The position numbers were made by a program, and so were the translations under genes. Positions 1-9,608 of a stretch of DNA of 64,000 nucleotides are shown here, in pieces. This stretch comes from Flavobacteriales bacterium. Its GTDB lineage: Bacteria; Bacteroidota; Bacteroidia; Flavobacteriales_D; Parvicellaceae. The notes beneath the pieces were generated by a model. That model was given only the letters and a program-made list of their open reading frames with translations. It ran no database searches and was not told the DNA's origin. How positions within the stretch are numbered: position 1 is the first letter of the stretch; each line of letters starts with the position of its first letter. The stretch is from the NCBI GenBank assembly GCA_025210295.1, contig JAOASC010000015.1, positions 1 through 64,000 of the forward strand, in the 5' to 3' direction.

Positions 1-2304
1 GCTATTCACTACTATCGTTATTGCATCTGTATCTGTACACATCGTCGCATTCTGAGTTCCTGTTACCGTATAAGTCGTTGTGCTGGTTGGTGTAACCGTA
101 TGTGTTTGACCAGCACCAAGACCATTATCCCAGCTATAAGCATCAGCTCCCATTGCGGAAAGACTTACCGAAGCGCCCTCACAAATGGTAGTAACACCAG
201 CATTTGCTGTAACTGTTGGCCCTGCTATTACTGTTATCGTAATATCTTCGGTATCTGAGCAACCTGAAGCATTGGTTCCAGTTACGGTATAAGTATTGGT
301 TGCTAAAGGAGTAAATGCTGTACCATCCGTCACTCCATTATTCCATGAATAGTTTACAGTTCCTGTACCTGAAAGTGTCACAGAAGTTCCTGAACAAATT
401 GTACTACTTCCCGAATAATTGATTCCTACTGTTGGTAGCGCTCCAATAGTCACCCCTATTGTTGTACTATCAACACACCCATTAGCATCTGTTCCAACAA
501 CCTTATATAAACCATTAATCGTAGGCGTAAAGCTAACACCATCTGTCACCCCGCTATCCCAAACATAAGATACACCTCCACCTCCAGTTAAAGTAACGCT
601 TTCTCCAGCACATATACTTGTTCCAGGAGAAGCATTTGCTGTAATGGTTGGAGGAGTATTCACAGTAATTGTTATCGTAGCTACACTATCAGAAGTATTT
701 GGGGCAACACAATACCCTTCACCTGCCACACTATAAGTTGTCGTTGTTGTTGGGCTCACCCAAATGGTATCTGTTGAATCAACTAAAGTTCCTGTTGCGT
801 AGGAACCTGTATACCAAAACCATTCTCTCGTTGAATTTAAAGAACTTGAAGAATTAAGCACCAATTGTACAGAATCTCCTAAGCATATTTGAGCTGATGG
901 CGTTGACGGATTTATTTGAGGGACATTAGCTTGAATACATTGTTGAAAAAAATGCACAGCTCCAATAGAATCTGTATCTGGTTGACTAGGAGGGCTAATC
1001 ATTGATACAGCGTTTGCATTATTTTCGTCGGTCATATCTCCTATTGCTCCAACGATTAATTTATCATTATCTACCGCTATACAAGATCCAAAAGTAGTTT
1101 GCCCAATATTATGAGAGGCTGGAATCAATTGAGTTCCTACACCATAACCAGCCACCCCAAATGGATCGAGCTCATAAGAATAAACTGCTCCCCTAAAAAA
1201 AGTAAAACCAGCGCTTTCAGCTGGAGCACCAACGAAAAGCTTATTTCCTTCCATTTCTATTGCTGCTCCATATCCCCCAAACGACAAATTAGTAGTCACA
1301 TTAGAGACTCTTCCCCCCAACAAATTCCATGTTGTTGAATTCAACCTCTCGAACACTTCTATTTTACCTACTACTTGAGTTCCTACATTATGTCGTGGTG
1401 CTCCAGACACGATTCGATCTCCCTCAATTCCTACGGCAAGACCATACTCATCAAAAGGATTCCTTCCCGTCAAGACTTTCTTTTGCACAAAATTCCAAGT
1501 TGCACCAGTTTTTTCATAAATGTAAATTGCTCCTGAATTGACTACATTATTCATCCCATTTTGATCTCGATCCTGTTGTGGAGCGCCAACAACAGCTCTC
1601 CCTGCACTTGTAATCCCAACAGAAAAACCAAAATGATCATTAGTCACACGATCAAAGGCTACTACTTTTTGCACAAAATTCCATACACCTGTATTGTCTT
1701 TTTCATAAAAATATGCACTTCCACCATCAACACCTACAGTCACTCCATCTGCCTCTATCTGATCTGATCTTGCCCCGACAATCATCATATCGCCATCCAA
1801 ATCCATTGACCAACCAAACAATCCAGAGGGAAGACCTCTATCAGGGGCTACCATTTTCCTAACAAATGTCCAAGTATTCCCTACCAATTCATACACATAA
1901 ATAGAGCCAGATCTAAAAACATAGTTACCTCCGATTTCATCTGTAGCATCTTGTGGAGCTGAGACTAATATCTGTCCCTCATGAATTTTTACTGAGTAAC
2001 CAAATGTACCAAGTGCAATTCTATCAGGAGCAACTATCTTTTGGTAAAAATCCCATTCTCCATTATTATTTCTCTTATACACAATAGCAGACCCAGCAAA
2101 ATCTACATAGTTTGATTCATTTTGATCCTCATCATCTCCTGGAATCCCAACAATAGCGAAGTCTCCATTGACATCTACTGAAGCTCCAAAGACGTCAAAA
2201 CGTTGCCTGTTAGCATCTACTTTTTTCTGTAGATAATCATAAGTCTGGCCATTTATAGCCAGACAAAAAAACAATATAGTAACACCTATAATAAATCTTA
2301 ACAT
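1..2304 (-). CDS. Secreted FG-GAP / Ig-like repeat protein, C-terminus cut by window edge
   Basis: Reading the minus strand from the ATG at 2304 gives an uninterrupted 768-codon frame that runs off the left edge, so the protein is partial. It begins with a signal peptide (MLRFIIGVTILFFCLAINGQ). About six or seven FG-GAP-type repeats follow, with recurring phrases such as FGYSV, FGWSMDL and VVGAP. After roughly residue 450 come Ig-like modules with the recurring pattern C-x-G-x-S-V-T-L and Y-x-V-x-G-T-x-x-x-G-C. It is a close paralogue of the next gene upstream (2402-6109) and aligns with it along its whole visible length. By analogy it should end in a T9SS sorting domain beyond the window. 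The role is probably cell-surface adhesion or matrix; this is inference. Confidence 0.9.
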   Translation of the reverse strand, partial: MLRFIIGVTILFFCLAINGQTYDYLQKKVDANRQRFDVFGASVDVNGDFAIVGIPGDDEDQNESNYVDFAGSAIVYKRNNNGEWDFYQKIVAPDRIALGTFGYSVKIHEGQILVSAPQDATDEIGGNYVFRSGSIYVYELVGNTWTFVRKMVAPDRGLPSGLFGWSMDLDGDMMIVGARSDQIEADGVTVGVDGGSAYFYEKDNTGVWNFVQKVVAFDRVTNDHFGFSVGITSAGRAVVGAPQQDRDQNGMNNVVNSGAIYIYEKTGATWNFVQKKVLTGRNPFDEYGLAVGIEGDRIVSGAPRHNVGTQVVGKIEVFERLNSTTWNLLGGRVSNVTTNLSFGGYGAAIEMEGNKLFVGAPAESAGFTFFRGAVYSYELDPFGVAGYGVGTQLIPASHNIGQTTFGSCIAVDNDKLIVGAIGDMTDENNANAVSMISPPSQPDTDSIGAVHFFQQCIQANVPQINPSTPSAQICLGDSVQLVLNSSSSLNSTREWFWYTGSYATGTLVDSTDTIWVSPTTTTTYSVAGEGYCVAPNTSDSVATITITVNTPPTITANASPGTSICAGESVTLTGGGGVSYVWDSGVTDGVSFTPTINGLYKVVGTDANGCVDSTTIGVTIGALPTVGINYSGSSTICSGTSVTLSGTGTVNYSWNNGVTDGTAFTPLATNTYTVTGTNASGCSDTEDITITVIAGPTVTANAGVTTICEGASVSLSAMGADAYSWDNGLGAGQTHTVTPTSTTTYTVTGTQNATMCTDTDAITIVVNS

Positions 2305-2328
2305 GTTTCACACTTTAGAAGCAAAAAC

Positions 2329-2357
2329 TAAAATTAGTTTTTTTTTTAGTTTTCCAA
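2329..2357 (-). promoter_or_regulatory. Putative promoter of the partial FG-GAP paralogue
   Basis: On the minus strand a TTG (2355-2357) is followed after 18 bp, mostly an A-tract, by TAATTTTA (2329-2336). This is one base off the Bacteroidota -7 element TAnnTTTG. It lies about 25 bp before the ATG at 2304. The upstream paralogue has the same design (TTG, A-tract, TATATTTA), so the two copies appear to be transcribed separately. Confidence 0.4.
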
Positions 2358-2401
2358 AACTCTAGTTTCATCTATTATCAACTTTAGCTTGGAATTACAT
2401 T

Positions 2402-5400
2402 TTAGAAAACAACACATACATTCCCCTCTTTGATTTCAGAAGTTCCATCGTAATAATCGACCTCAACATAATAAACATAAACACCAGAAGGTACCAGTTC
2501 GCCTCCAAAAGCACCATCCCAACCGATCTCTTTATCGGTTGATTCAAACATTTTATTTCCCCATCGATCAAAAACAACAAACTTTAAAGATTCAAAACCT
2601 TTCCCTCTTACATAGAACACATCATTATCTCCATCGTTATTAGGTGAAAATACATTCGGCAAAAACAAATGATAATCACACGATTCTGTTAAATGCACAC
2701 TTGCTTCAACATCTACTACACAATTGTTTGCATCTTGAACAGTCACTGTATAAACTCCTTCTCCCACCTCCGAAAGCACCGAAGAAGTTTCTCCTGTACT
2801 CCATTCGTAACTATATGGAGCAACTCCATTTGCTTCAACACTAACCTCTCCATCAACATCTCCAAAACAAACGGTATCGTCCTTAGCGACGACCACTAAC
2901 TCTGGATAAACTTCAATATTTATTGTATCAGATGCATTACAAACACCATTTGTTGTATAAACAATCTCATGTACTCCTTGACCTGCAATTGCAGCATCAA
3001 AAGCCCCTGTTACAGCATCCACGCCAACTCCTTGCCATGTTCCCCCTGGAGTAATCGCCTCTAAAACCTGAATTGGAACTCCTCCACACAGTGGGAGAAC
3101 AGGGGTAATTGTAGCATCTTCTTGTTCATTAACTAGAACTGAAACACTTGACTCTCCAGGACATCCATTTGCACTTGTCACTAACACCGTATATAAATTT
3201 GTACCTACAGTAGGAACAAAAGGAACTCCATCAACCACGCCATTACCCCATGTTGGATTCAGTCCATTTCCTAAAGCTGTTAACTCAAGTGTATCCCCCT
3301 CACATAAACTTTGTCCTCCTGCTGAAGAAAAAGCCGTTACATTAGGTGATTCATTTACCGTTATTGATTGGGTAGCTGTACCCACACAGCCATTTACATC
3401 TGTTCCTGTTACGGTATATACAATATTATTTCCTATCGGTGGATAATAAGCCATATTATCAACAATTCCAACATCCACTCCAGCACTATCCCAAACATAG
3501 GTTACCCCACCAAAACCTGTTAACAACACTGAATCTCCTGAACATATAGAACCAGACGGAGACACGGACGCACTAATTGCTGGCAAGCTAAACACCTCGA
3601 CATCTATGGTATCAGCTCCCGTACATCCATTTGCATCTGTTGCAGTAACTACATACTCTGTACTTCCTAAATTTGGTATAAAAGCAACTCCATCGGCAAC
3701 TCCATTATTCCATGTGTAGGTAGTAGCTCCGCTTCCTGTTAGAGTTAAACTCTCCCCTATACATAGAGAATCATTTGGAGAAGCATTAGCAGCAATTACA
3801 GGTAAATTATTAACAACAATAGTAATCACATCCGAATCTGTACATCCTGTAGCATTTTGTGTTCCTGTTACGGTATAAGATGTAGTAGTACTAGGAGAAA
3901 CAGTATGACTTTGACCACTTCCTAACCCATTTCCCCACAAATAAGAATCTGCTCCAGCAGCAGATAATGTAACTGAAGCCCCATCACATATTACTGTAAG
4001 ACCAGAACTAGCTGTTACCACTGGTCCAGCCACAACAACTATTGTTGTATCTTCAGTATTAGAACACCCCGAAGCATTTGTTCCTGTCACCGTATATGTA
4101 GTCGTTGTTGTTGGTGTAAAAGCTACTCCATCTGAAACACCATTATCCCATGAATAGCTTGTAGTGCCTGTTCCTGACAATGTTATTGAAGTCCCAGAAC
4201 ATATTGTATCACTACCTGTATAATTAATTCCTACAGTAGGTAATGTTCCCACAGTCAAATTAATGGTTGTACTATCTACACAACCATTAGCATCTGTACC
4301 GATAACTTTGTATGTACCGTTAACTGTTGGTGTAAAACTAACTCCATCTGAAACGCTATTATCCCATACATAAGTAACACCACCACCACCTGTTAAGGTC
4401 ACACTTTCACCCGAACATAATATTGTACCTGGCGAAGCATTGGCTGTAATTGTTGGTGTAGCATTCACTGTAATAGTTATGGTTCCTACACTATCAGAAG
4501 CATTTGAAGTAATGCAATACCCTTCACCAGCAACACTATAGGTCGTCGTAACAGTTGGACTCACCCAAATGGTATCTGTAGAATCTACAAGAGCTCCTGT
4601 TGCATAGTTCCCTGTATACCAATACCAATCTCTGGCTGAATTTAAAGAACTTGAACCACTAATTACCAATTGTATAGAATCTCCTAAACAAATTTGAGCA
4701 GAAGGGATAGATGAACTAATTTGAGGAATATTCGCTTGATTACACTGTAAGAAAAAGTGAATAGCCCCTACAGAATCTGTATCTGGCAAACCTGGAGGAC
4801 TAACCATCGGAATAGCGTTTGCCCCATTTTCATCGGTCATATCTCCAATTGCTCCCACTATTAGTTTATCATCATCTACAGCTATAGAATTTCCAAAAGC
4901 CACTTGCCCTGTATTATGAGGCACAGGCAAAATTGGTACTCCTGCGCCATAACCCGCTGGACCTGAAGAACTTTTTTCATAAAGGTAAACATTTCCTTTT
5001 CCAAAAGTAAAACCAACACTTTCAGCTGGAGCACCTACAAATAGTTTATCTCCCTCCATTTCTATTGAGGTCCCATAAGCACCTAAAGAAAGGTTAGTTA
5101 ACACATTAGAGACTCTTGTTCCCAATGAATTCCAAGTGGTAGCATTTACTCTTTCAAAAACTTGTATTTTTCCAACTACTTGCGTTCCTACATTATGTCG
5201 AGGAGCACCTGCAACAATTCTATCATCTGAAATCCCTACGGCAAATCCAAATTGATCATCAGGACTTCTATTATTCAAGACTTTCTTCTGAACAAATCCC
5301 CAAACTGCTCCAGTTTTTTCATAAATATAAATAGCCCCTGCATCAGTTATTGTATTCAATCCATTTTCATCTAAATCTTGCTCAGGAGCACCTACAACTG

Positions 5401-6109
5401 CTCGCCCATCCCTTGATATAGCAACAGCATGCCCATATTCATCATCACCGTTTCTATCAAACGCTACTTTCTTTTGAACAAAATTCCATACACCTGAACT
5501 ATTTTTTTCATAAAAGTAGACACTTCCACCTCTTGTTGTAAAAGTGATTCCATCTTCTTCAAGGGGATCTTCAGTAGCGCCTATGATCATTAAATTGCTA
5601 TCTACAGCTAAAGACCAGCCAAAAAAGCATTTTATATTTCCTCGATCTGGTGCTACAATTTTTTGCGTAAATGTCCATGTAGAACCAACCAGTTCATATA
5701 CATATACAGATCCAGACTTATTGATATTGTTGTTCCCTGTTTCATCGGTATAATCATGAGAAGCAGCAACAAAAATTTGTCCTTCCTCAATAGCTACAGC
5801 CGATCCAAACAATGCCCCATTAATTCTATCTGGCGCCACTAATTTTTGATACACATCCCAGTTACCATTATAACTTCTTTTATACACAATAGCAGAACCA
5901 GCAGAATCTATAAAGTTTTGCTCATTCTCATCCTCATCGTCTCCCAACATCCCTACAACAGCAAAATCACCTTCTACATCAACGGATAATCCATAGTTAT
6001 CAAAAGCTTGCCTATTAGCATCGACTTTTTTTTGAATATGGTTATACTGAGCCTTTAAAACAAGACTAAAAACCACAAGAATTCCTATTAACAGAATTTT
6101 TTTCATCAT
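2402..6109 (-). CDS. Secreted FG-GAP / Ig-like repeat protein with type B T9SS sorting domain
   Basis: 1235 residues. A signal peptide (about residues 1-20, ending LKAQ) is followed by about seven FG-GAP-like repeats to roughly residue 430 (for example YGHAVAIS, VVGAPEQD, FGFAVGIS). A long run of Ig-like modules follows, each with paired Cys and a Y-x-V-x-G-T-D-x-N-G-C ending. The last 85 or so residues (NVFSPNNDGDNDVF, FDRWGNKMFES, WDGAFGGELVPSGVYVYYV) match the gliding-motility-associated C-terminal domain (CHU_C), which directs type IX secretion as a type B signal. The protein is therefore exported and surface-attached or released. The ligand is unknown. It forms a tandem pair with the partial paralogue downstream, 97 bp away. 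Confidence 0.93.
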   Translation of the reverse strand: MMKKILLIGILVVFSLVLKAQYNHIQKKVDANRQAFDNYGLSVDVEGDFAVVGMLGDDEDENEQNFIDSAGSAIVYKRSYNGNWDVYQKLVAPDRINGALFGSAVAIEEGQIFVAASHDYTDETGNNNINKSGSVYVYELVGSTWTFTQKIVAPDRGNIKCFFGWSLAVDSNLMIIGATEDPLEEDGITFTTRGGSVYFYEKNSSGVWNFVQKKVAFDRNGDDEYGHAVAISRDGRAVVGAPEQDLDENGLNTITDAGAIYIYEKTGAVWGFVQKKVLNNRSPDDQFGFAVGISDDRIVAGAPRHNVGTQVVGKIQVFERVNATTWNSLGTRVSNVLTNLSLGAYGTSIEMEGDKLFVGAPAESVGFTFGKGNVYLYEKSSSGPAGYGAGVPILPVPHNTGQVAFGNSIAVDDDKLIVGAIGDMTDENGANAIPMVSPPGLPDTDSVGAIHFFLQCNQANIPQISSSIPSAQICLGDSIQLVISGSSSLNSARDWYWYTGNYATGALVDSTDTIWVSPTVTTTYSVAGEGYCITSNASDSVGTITITVNATPTITANASPGTILCSGESVTLTGGGGVTYVWDNSVSDGVSFTPTVNGTYKVIGTDANGCVDSTTINLTVGTLPTVGINYTGSDTICSGTSITLSGTGTTSYSWDNGVSDGVAFTPTTTTTYTVTGTNASGCSNTEDTTIVVVAGPVVTASSGLTVICDGASVTLSAAGADSYLWGNGLGSGQSHTVSPSTTTSYTVTGTQNATGCTDSDVITIVVNNLPVIAANASPNDSLCIGESLTLTGSGATTYTWNNGVADGVAFIPNLGSTEYVVTATDANGCTGADTIDVEVFSLPAISASVSPSGSICSGDSVLLTGFGGVTYVWDSAGVDVGIVDNMAYYPPIGNNIVYTVTGTDVNGCVGTATQSITVNESPNVTAFSSAGGQSLCEGDTLELTALGNGLNPTWGNGVVDGVPFVPTVGTNLYTVLVTSANGCPGESSVSVLVNEQEDATITPVLPLCGGVPIQVLEAITPGGTWQGVGVDAVTGAFDAAIAGQGVHEIVYTTNGVCNASDTINIEVYPELVVVAKDDTVCFGDVDGEVSVEANGVAPYSYEWSTGETSSVLSEVGEGVYTVTVQDANNCVVDVEASVHLTESCDYHLFLPNVFSPNNDGDNDVFYVRGKGFESLKFVVFDRWGNKMFESTDKEIGWDGAFGGELVPSGVYVYYVEVDYYDGTSEIKEGNVCVVF

Positions 6110-6131
6110 TATAACACCTAACTTTAGCTAG

Positions 6132-6161
6132 TAAATATACTTTTTTTTTTAAGACTTTCAA
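6132..6161 (-). promoter_or_regulatory. Promoter of the large FG-GAP/CHU_C gene
   Basis: Minus strand: TTG at 6159-6161, 19 bp spacer containing a run of ten A, then TATATTTA at 6132-6139. This differs from TAnnTTTG only in the last base and has the usual Bacteroidota spacing. It predicts a leader of about 15-20 nt before the ATG at 6109. Confidence 0.5.
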
Positions 6162-6253
6162 AAAGAAGTATTTAGCTCAAAAGCAATTCCATTTTTTTAC
6201 TCATCAATAACTAATGCTTCACCCTTAATTCTGCTACTTTTATATAATTTTAT

Positions 6254-7294
6254 TTAAACTTTTTTTAATGAAAAATGAAAGACTGACCCCTTACCAAATT
6301 CACTTCTCACACCTATTTTCTGTTGGTGAGCTTCAATAATATGCTTAACTATCGACAACCCTAAACCTGTACCTCCTGCATGTCTTGCTCTACTTTTATC
6401 TACTCTATAAAAGCGCTCAAACAAACGGCTTAAATGCTCTTTAGAAATACCTATTCCATCATCTGCTATTTCGATCAACACATGATCCTCAGCATCAAAC
6501 AGTTTTACTTTTGTAGCTCCGTTTTCATTACCATAGTTTATCGAGTTGTTAATTAAATTAATCAACACCTGCTCTATTTTATCTTTATCACAAAACACTT
6601 TTTTACTCTCAAAATCTGACAAAAGCGACAAAGTAACCTTTTTCGTTTTTGCTTTAATTTCAAAACTATCCAACACATCTTGAACCAAGGCAACAATATC
6701 AACTGAATCTTGGTGCAACACAATCCTTCCTGTTTCGATTTCAGTAACCATATCCAAATCCTCTACCAATCTAGTCATCCTGTCCACTCCCTTATTGGCT
6801 CTCTCCAAAAAAACACGGTTCATTTTTTCATCTTCCAAACCTCCCTCTAACAACGTTAAAATATAACCTTGAATACTAAAAATAGGTGTCTTTAACTCAT
6901 GTGCTAAATTCCCTAAAAACTCTCTCCTATACTCCTCTTGCTCTTTTAACTTTTCTATTTCTTCACTCTTTATTTTTCCCCACTTCATCACTTCTTTTTC
7001 TGCTTCCCCTAAAACATCCTCCCCCATACTTAAATCCACTTCTTTATACCCTGAGTCATTACTATGAATCACACGGTATAACAGACGAATTTTGGACGTT
7101 ATTAAGCTTTCTAAGAAAAAATAAACGACCCCATAGCTAATCGCAAAAGATGCAACTGCCACGACAAAGAAACGAGACACATATATTCTTTCATCAAACA
7201 CTATTTGAAACAAACTAGAGATCACAACAGAAGCTACCGCTAATATTGAAGCCACTACTAACGAAAACTGTTTAGGCGTTTTAATTTTTTTCAT
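6254..7294 (-). CDS. Membrane sensor histidine kinase, PhoR-like
   Basis: 346 residues. Two membrane spans at about residues 10-32 and 41-62 enclose a very short periplasmic loop, so the signal is probably sensed in the membrane or through a partner. The HisKA phospho-acceptor is His132 in LAHELKTP. The ATP-binding lid shows N-box LINLINNSINYG (about 245-254), G1 DDGIGI (278-283) and G2 GTGLGLSI (308-315). No PAS or GAF domain separates the membrane from HisKA; there is only a short charged linker. No response regulator is adjacent on this strand. The gene is divergent from the kinase/regulator pair at 7427-9545, so it may share that regulator or signal to an unlinked one. PhoR-like is a family-level name; phosphate sensing is not shown. 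Confidence 0.92.
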   Translation of the reverse strand: MKKIKTPKQFSLVVASILAVASVVISSLFQIVFDERIYVSRFFVVAVASFAISYGVVYFFLESLITSKIRLLYRVIHSNDSGYKEVDLSMGEDVLGEAEKEVMKWGKIKSEEIEKLKEQEEYRREFLGNLAHELKTPIFSIQGYILTLLEGGLEDEKMNRVFLERANKGVDRMTRLVEDLDMVTEIETGRIVLHQDSVDIVALVQDVLDSFEIKAKTKKVTLSLLSDFESKKVFCDKDKIEQVLINLINNSINYGNENGATKVKLFDAEDHVLIEIADDGIGISKEHLSRLFERFYRVDKSRARHAGGTGLGLSIVKHIIEAHQQKIGVRSEFGKGSVFHFSLKKV

Positions 7295-7316
7295 AACAAC
7301 TAACCTTTATTCGCCA

Positions 7317-7411
7317 CAAAGATACACCCTTTATTTGGATATTTTACTTCTTTAAACCCCTGTTAAATACTGTTAAAGAGCAACATCTTTTTAATTTATG
7401 ATGTATTTTTG
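7317..7411. promoter_or_regulatory. Divergent kinase promoters with phased CTGTTAAA repeats
   Basis: Two exact -7 elements face away from each other. TATCTTTG on the minus strand (7317-7324) lies 22 bp before the ATG at 7294. TATTTTTG on the plus strand (7404-7411) lies 15 bp before the ATG at 7427. Neither has a TTG at the right spacing. Between them lie CTGTTAAATA (7360-7369) and CTGTTAAAGA (7370-7379), preceded in the same 10-bp phase by CTTTAAACCC (7350-7359). OmpR/PhoB-family regulators bind direct repeats with about one helical turn spacing, and one is encoded at 8856. Autoregulation of both promoters is a reasonable inference. Confidence 0.5.
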
Positions 7412-7426
7412 ATATGCTTTGTGATT

Positions 7427-8872
7427 ATGGTTAAAAAACATTTAATACTCATTTTATCAATATTAAGTAGTACTGCACTAATCGGTATTATTGCAATTCA
7501 AGCTTTTTGGATCATGAGTACTATTAATCAAAGAGAGCTACAATTTGATGCTGCCATTAAAAAATCTCTTATTGAAGTTATACACAATACCAATAGATAT
7601 GAAGCTATAAAAAAGTTAAATTCAGACAAAAAGACGCAACAATTATACAACCTCCTAAACAACAACCTGAACCTATCTAAACAGTTAGGCAGCAACACTC
7701 TGGATAGCACCCTAACGATTAATGGAAATCTTCAAGAACTTTGGGGGAACCAGCAGAACATTATGGAGGAATTAGTAAAAGAACTTTTTACTCAAAACTC
7801 ATATAAAACAATTGAAGAAAGAATACCTCAACCAACTTTAGACAGCATTATTGGATCTGTTTTCACAAAAAACGGCCTTAAAGTCAAGTATTATTTTGGT
7901 GTATTTGACAGAGCTAACAACCTAATATACACCAACAAAAGTGATGCTATTGATCAGCTTTTAAAAAGCGACTATCGTTTAAACCTATTCCCCAATGATT
8001 TTTTTGGATCGCCAGCTTATCTAGGGTTTATGATTCCCCACCAACGAGCCTATGTCTTCAAATCTATGAGTCTACTTTTAATCCTTTCCACCCTTTTTAT
8101 CATCATAATTATTTTTACTTTTTATCACACATTCACCATTATATACAAACAGAAAAAAATCTCTATCATAAAAAATGACTTCATTAACAACATGACGCAC
8201 GAACTTAAAACACCTATTTCTACCATATCACTTGCTTGTGAAGCACTTAGTGACAAAGATTTAGGAAGTTCTGAAACGACTAGAAACAGGTTTGTTTCAA
8301 TGATAAATGAAGAAAATAAAAGACTAGGGGTTCTTGTAGAGAACGTTCTCCAAAGCGCAGTATTGGACAGAGGTGAAATCCAACTTAAACCAGAACCACT
8401 TGATATCAACTCCATTATTGAAAAAGCAGTTAAAAACGTTATTATTCAAGTTGAGAAAAAAAACGGAACAATTGCTATCGAATCAAAAGCCACAAACACC
8501 AATATTATTGCTGACAGAGTACACATCACCAATGTCATCTACAACTTATTGGATAACGCTAATAAATACACCCCAGAGTCTCCAAAAATAAACATTTCTA
8601 CAGAAGATGTTGTGAATGGAATAGTAATCAAAATAAGAGACAACGGAATAGGTATCTCAAAAGAGAATCAACAAAAAATATTCGATCGACTCTACCGTGT
8701 TCCAACAGGCGACAGACATGATGTAAAAGGCTTTGGACTTGGATTAAGCTATGTTAAAGCAATTATTGACAAACACCACGGAAAAATTACAATAAACAGT
8801 TCTCTTGGAAAAGGAACTACTTTTAGTATTCATCTACCATTAAAACCAGAAAATTATGAGCAAAAAAATTAA
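7427..8872 (+). CDS. Sensor histidine kinase with periplasmic sensor region
   Basis: 481 residues from the ATG at 7427. A longer frame begins at a TTG at 7409, but that TTG is inside the -7 element TATTTTTG, so the internal ATG is preferred. A membrane span at about residues 4-28 and a second at about 208-234 enclose a periplasmic region of about 180 residues with no domain I recognise. HisKA has His258 in MTHELKTPIS. HATPase motifs are N-box IYNLLDNANKYTPE (about 371-384), DNGIGI (405-410) and GFGLGLSYVK (about 435-444). The stop overlaps the start of the response regulator by 17 bp, so the two form a two-component operon. Confidence 0.93.
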   Translation: MVKKHLILILSILSSTALIGIIAIQAFWIMSTINQRELQFDAAIKKSLIEVIHNTNRYEAIKKLNSDKKTQQLYNLLNNNLNLSKQLGSNTLDSTLTINGNLQELWGNQQNIMEELVKELFTQNSYKTIEERIPQPTLDSIIGSVFTKNGLKVKYYFGVFDRANNLIYTNKSDAIDQLLKSDYRLNLFPNDFFGSPAYLGFMIPHQRAYVFKSMSLLLILSTLFIIIIIFTFYHTFTIIYKQKKISIIKNDFINNMTHELKTPISTISLACEALSDKDLGSSETTRNRFVSMINEENKRLGVLVENVLQSAVLDRGEIQLKPEPLDINSIIEKAVKNVIIQVEKKNGTIAIESKATNTNIIADRVHITNVIYNLLDNANKYTPESPKINISTEDVVNGIVIKIRDNGIGISKENQQKIFDRLYRVPTGDRHDVKGFGLGLSYVKAIIDKHHGKITINSSLGKGTTFSIHLPLKPENYEQKN

Positions 8873-9545
8873 AGTACTACTTGTTGAGGATGACCCTAAT
8901 TTAGGGCTTCTTTTATCTGAATACATTAACGCCAAAGGCTACGAATGTACACTAAGAGTGAACGGACAAGAGGGATACGACACTTTCATTAAAGACGATT
9001 TTGATTTCCTAATTTTCGATGTAATGATGCCCATCAAGGATGGCTTTACACTAGCCAAAGAAATTAGAGGAATTGACAAAGAAATTCCTATACTATTTTT
9101 AACAGCAAAATCTTTAAAAGAAGACACACTAAAAGGTTTTAACGTTGGCGCTGACGACTATATGACCAAACCATTTAGCATGGAGGAACTGCTTGCAAGA
9201 ATGAATGCTATACTCCGAAGAATTCCAACGCAAGACGAAAACGAAAGCGGACATTATGAAATCGGCTTTTTTGACTTTGATTATAATCAGCAAATCCTTT
9301 CTCATGGTGAGGAATCCAATAAGCTTACAACTAAAGAGAACGAGCTTCTTAAGCTACTTTGCAAAAACAAAAACGGGGTACTAGAACGAAACGATGCCTT
9401 AAAAGCCGTTTGGGGAGATGACAACTATTTCAACGGAAGAAGTATGGATGTTTATATTGCTAAACTCAGAAAACACCTAAAAGCTGATCCCAGCATTGAA
9501 ATAATCAATATCCACGGTAAGGGCTTTAAACTTCTAGCAAAGTAA
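8856..9545 (+). CDS. OmpR/PhoB-family response regulator
   Basis: 229 residues. Receiver domain at about 1-120 with acidic pocket Glu11/Asp12/Asp13, phospho-acceptor Asp55 (FDVMMP), Thr83 and Lys105 (MTKPF). The C-terminal winged-helix DNA-binding domain (about 130-229) carries the typical LTTKENELLKLL, SMDVYIAKLRKHL and NIHGKGFKL motifs of the Trans_reg_C family. It overlaps the upstream kinase gene by 17 bp, which argues for translational coupling and a cognate pair. Likely targets include the direct repeats at 7350-7379, by inference. A strong bidirectional terminator follows. Confidence 0.95.
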   Translation: MSKKIKVLLVEDDPNLGLLLSEYINAKGYECTLRVNGQEGYDTFIKDDFDFLIFDVMMPIKDGFTLAKEIRGIDKEIPILFLTAKSLKEDTLKGFNVGADDYMTKPFSMEELLARMNAILRRIPTQDENESGHYEIGFFDFDYNQQILSHGEESNKLTTKENELLKLLCKNKNGVLERNDALKAVWGDDNYFNGRSMDVYIAKLRKHLKADPSIEIINIHGKGFKLLAK

Positions 9546-9566
9546 TTTTAACATTATACTGAAATA

Positions 9567-9601
9567 AAAAAACCGTAGCGCTATAACTCTACGGTTTTTT
9601 T
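9567..9601. terminator. Bidirectional intrinsic terminator
   Basis: Stem CCGTAG (9573-9578) pairs with CTACGG (9589-9594). A-runs on the left and T-runs on the right extend the stem. It lies between the convergent response regulator (stop 9545) and the lipoprotein gene (stop 9609), so it can serve both. Confidence 0.8.
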
Positions 9602-9608
9602 ATCAAAT

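Noticed and set aside
1-6109. Regular repeat spacing in the Ig-like region considered as a CRISPR-like array
   Set aside because: The repeats are long, degenerate and in frame within coding sequence; they are protein domain repeats.
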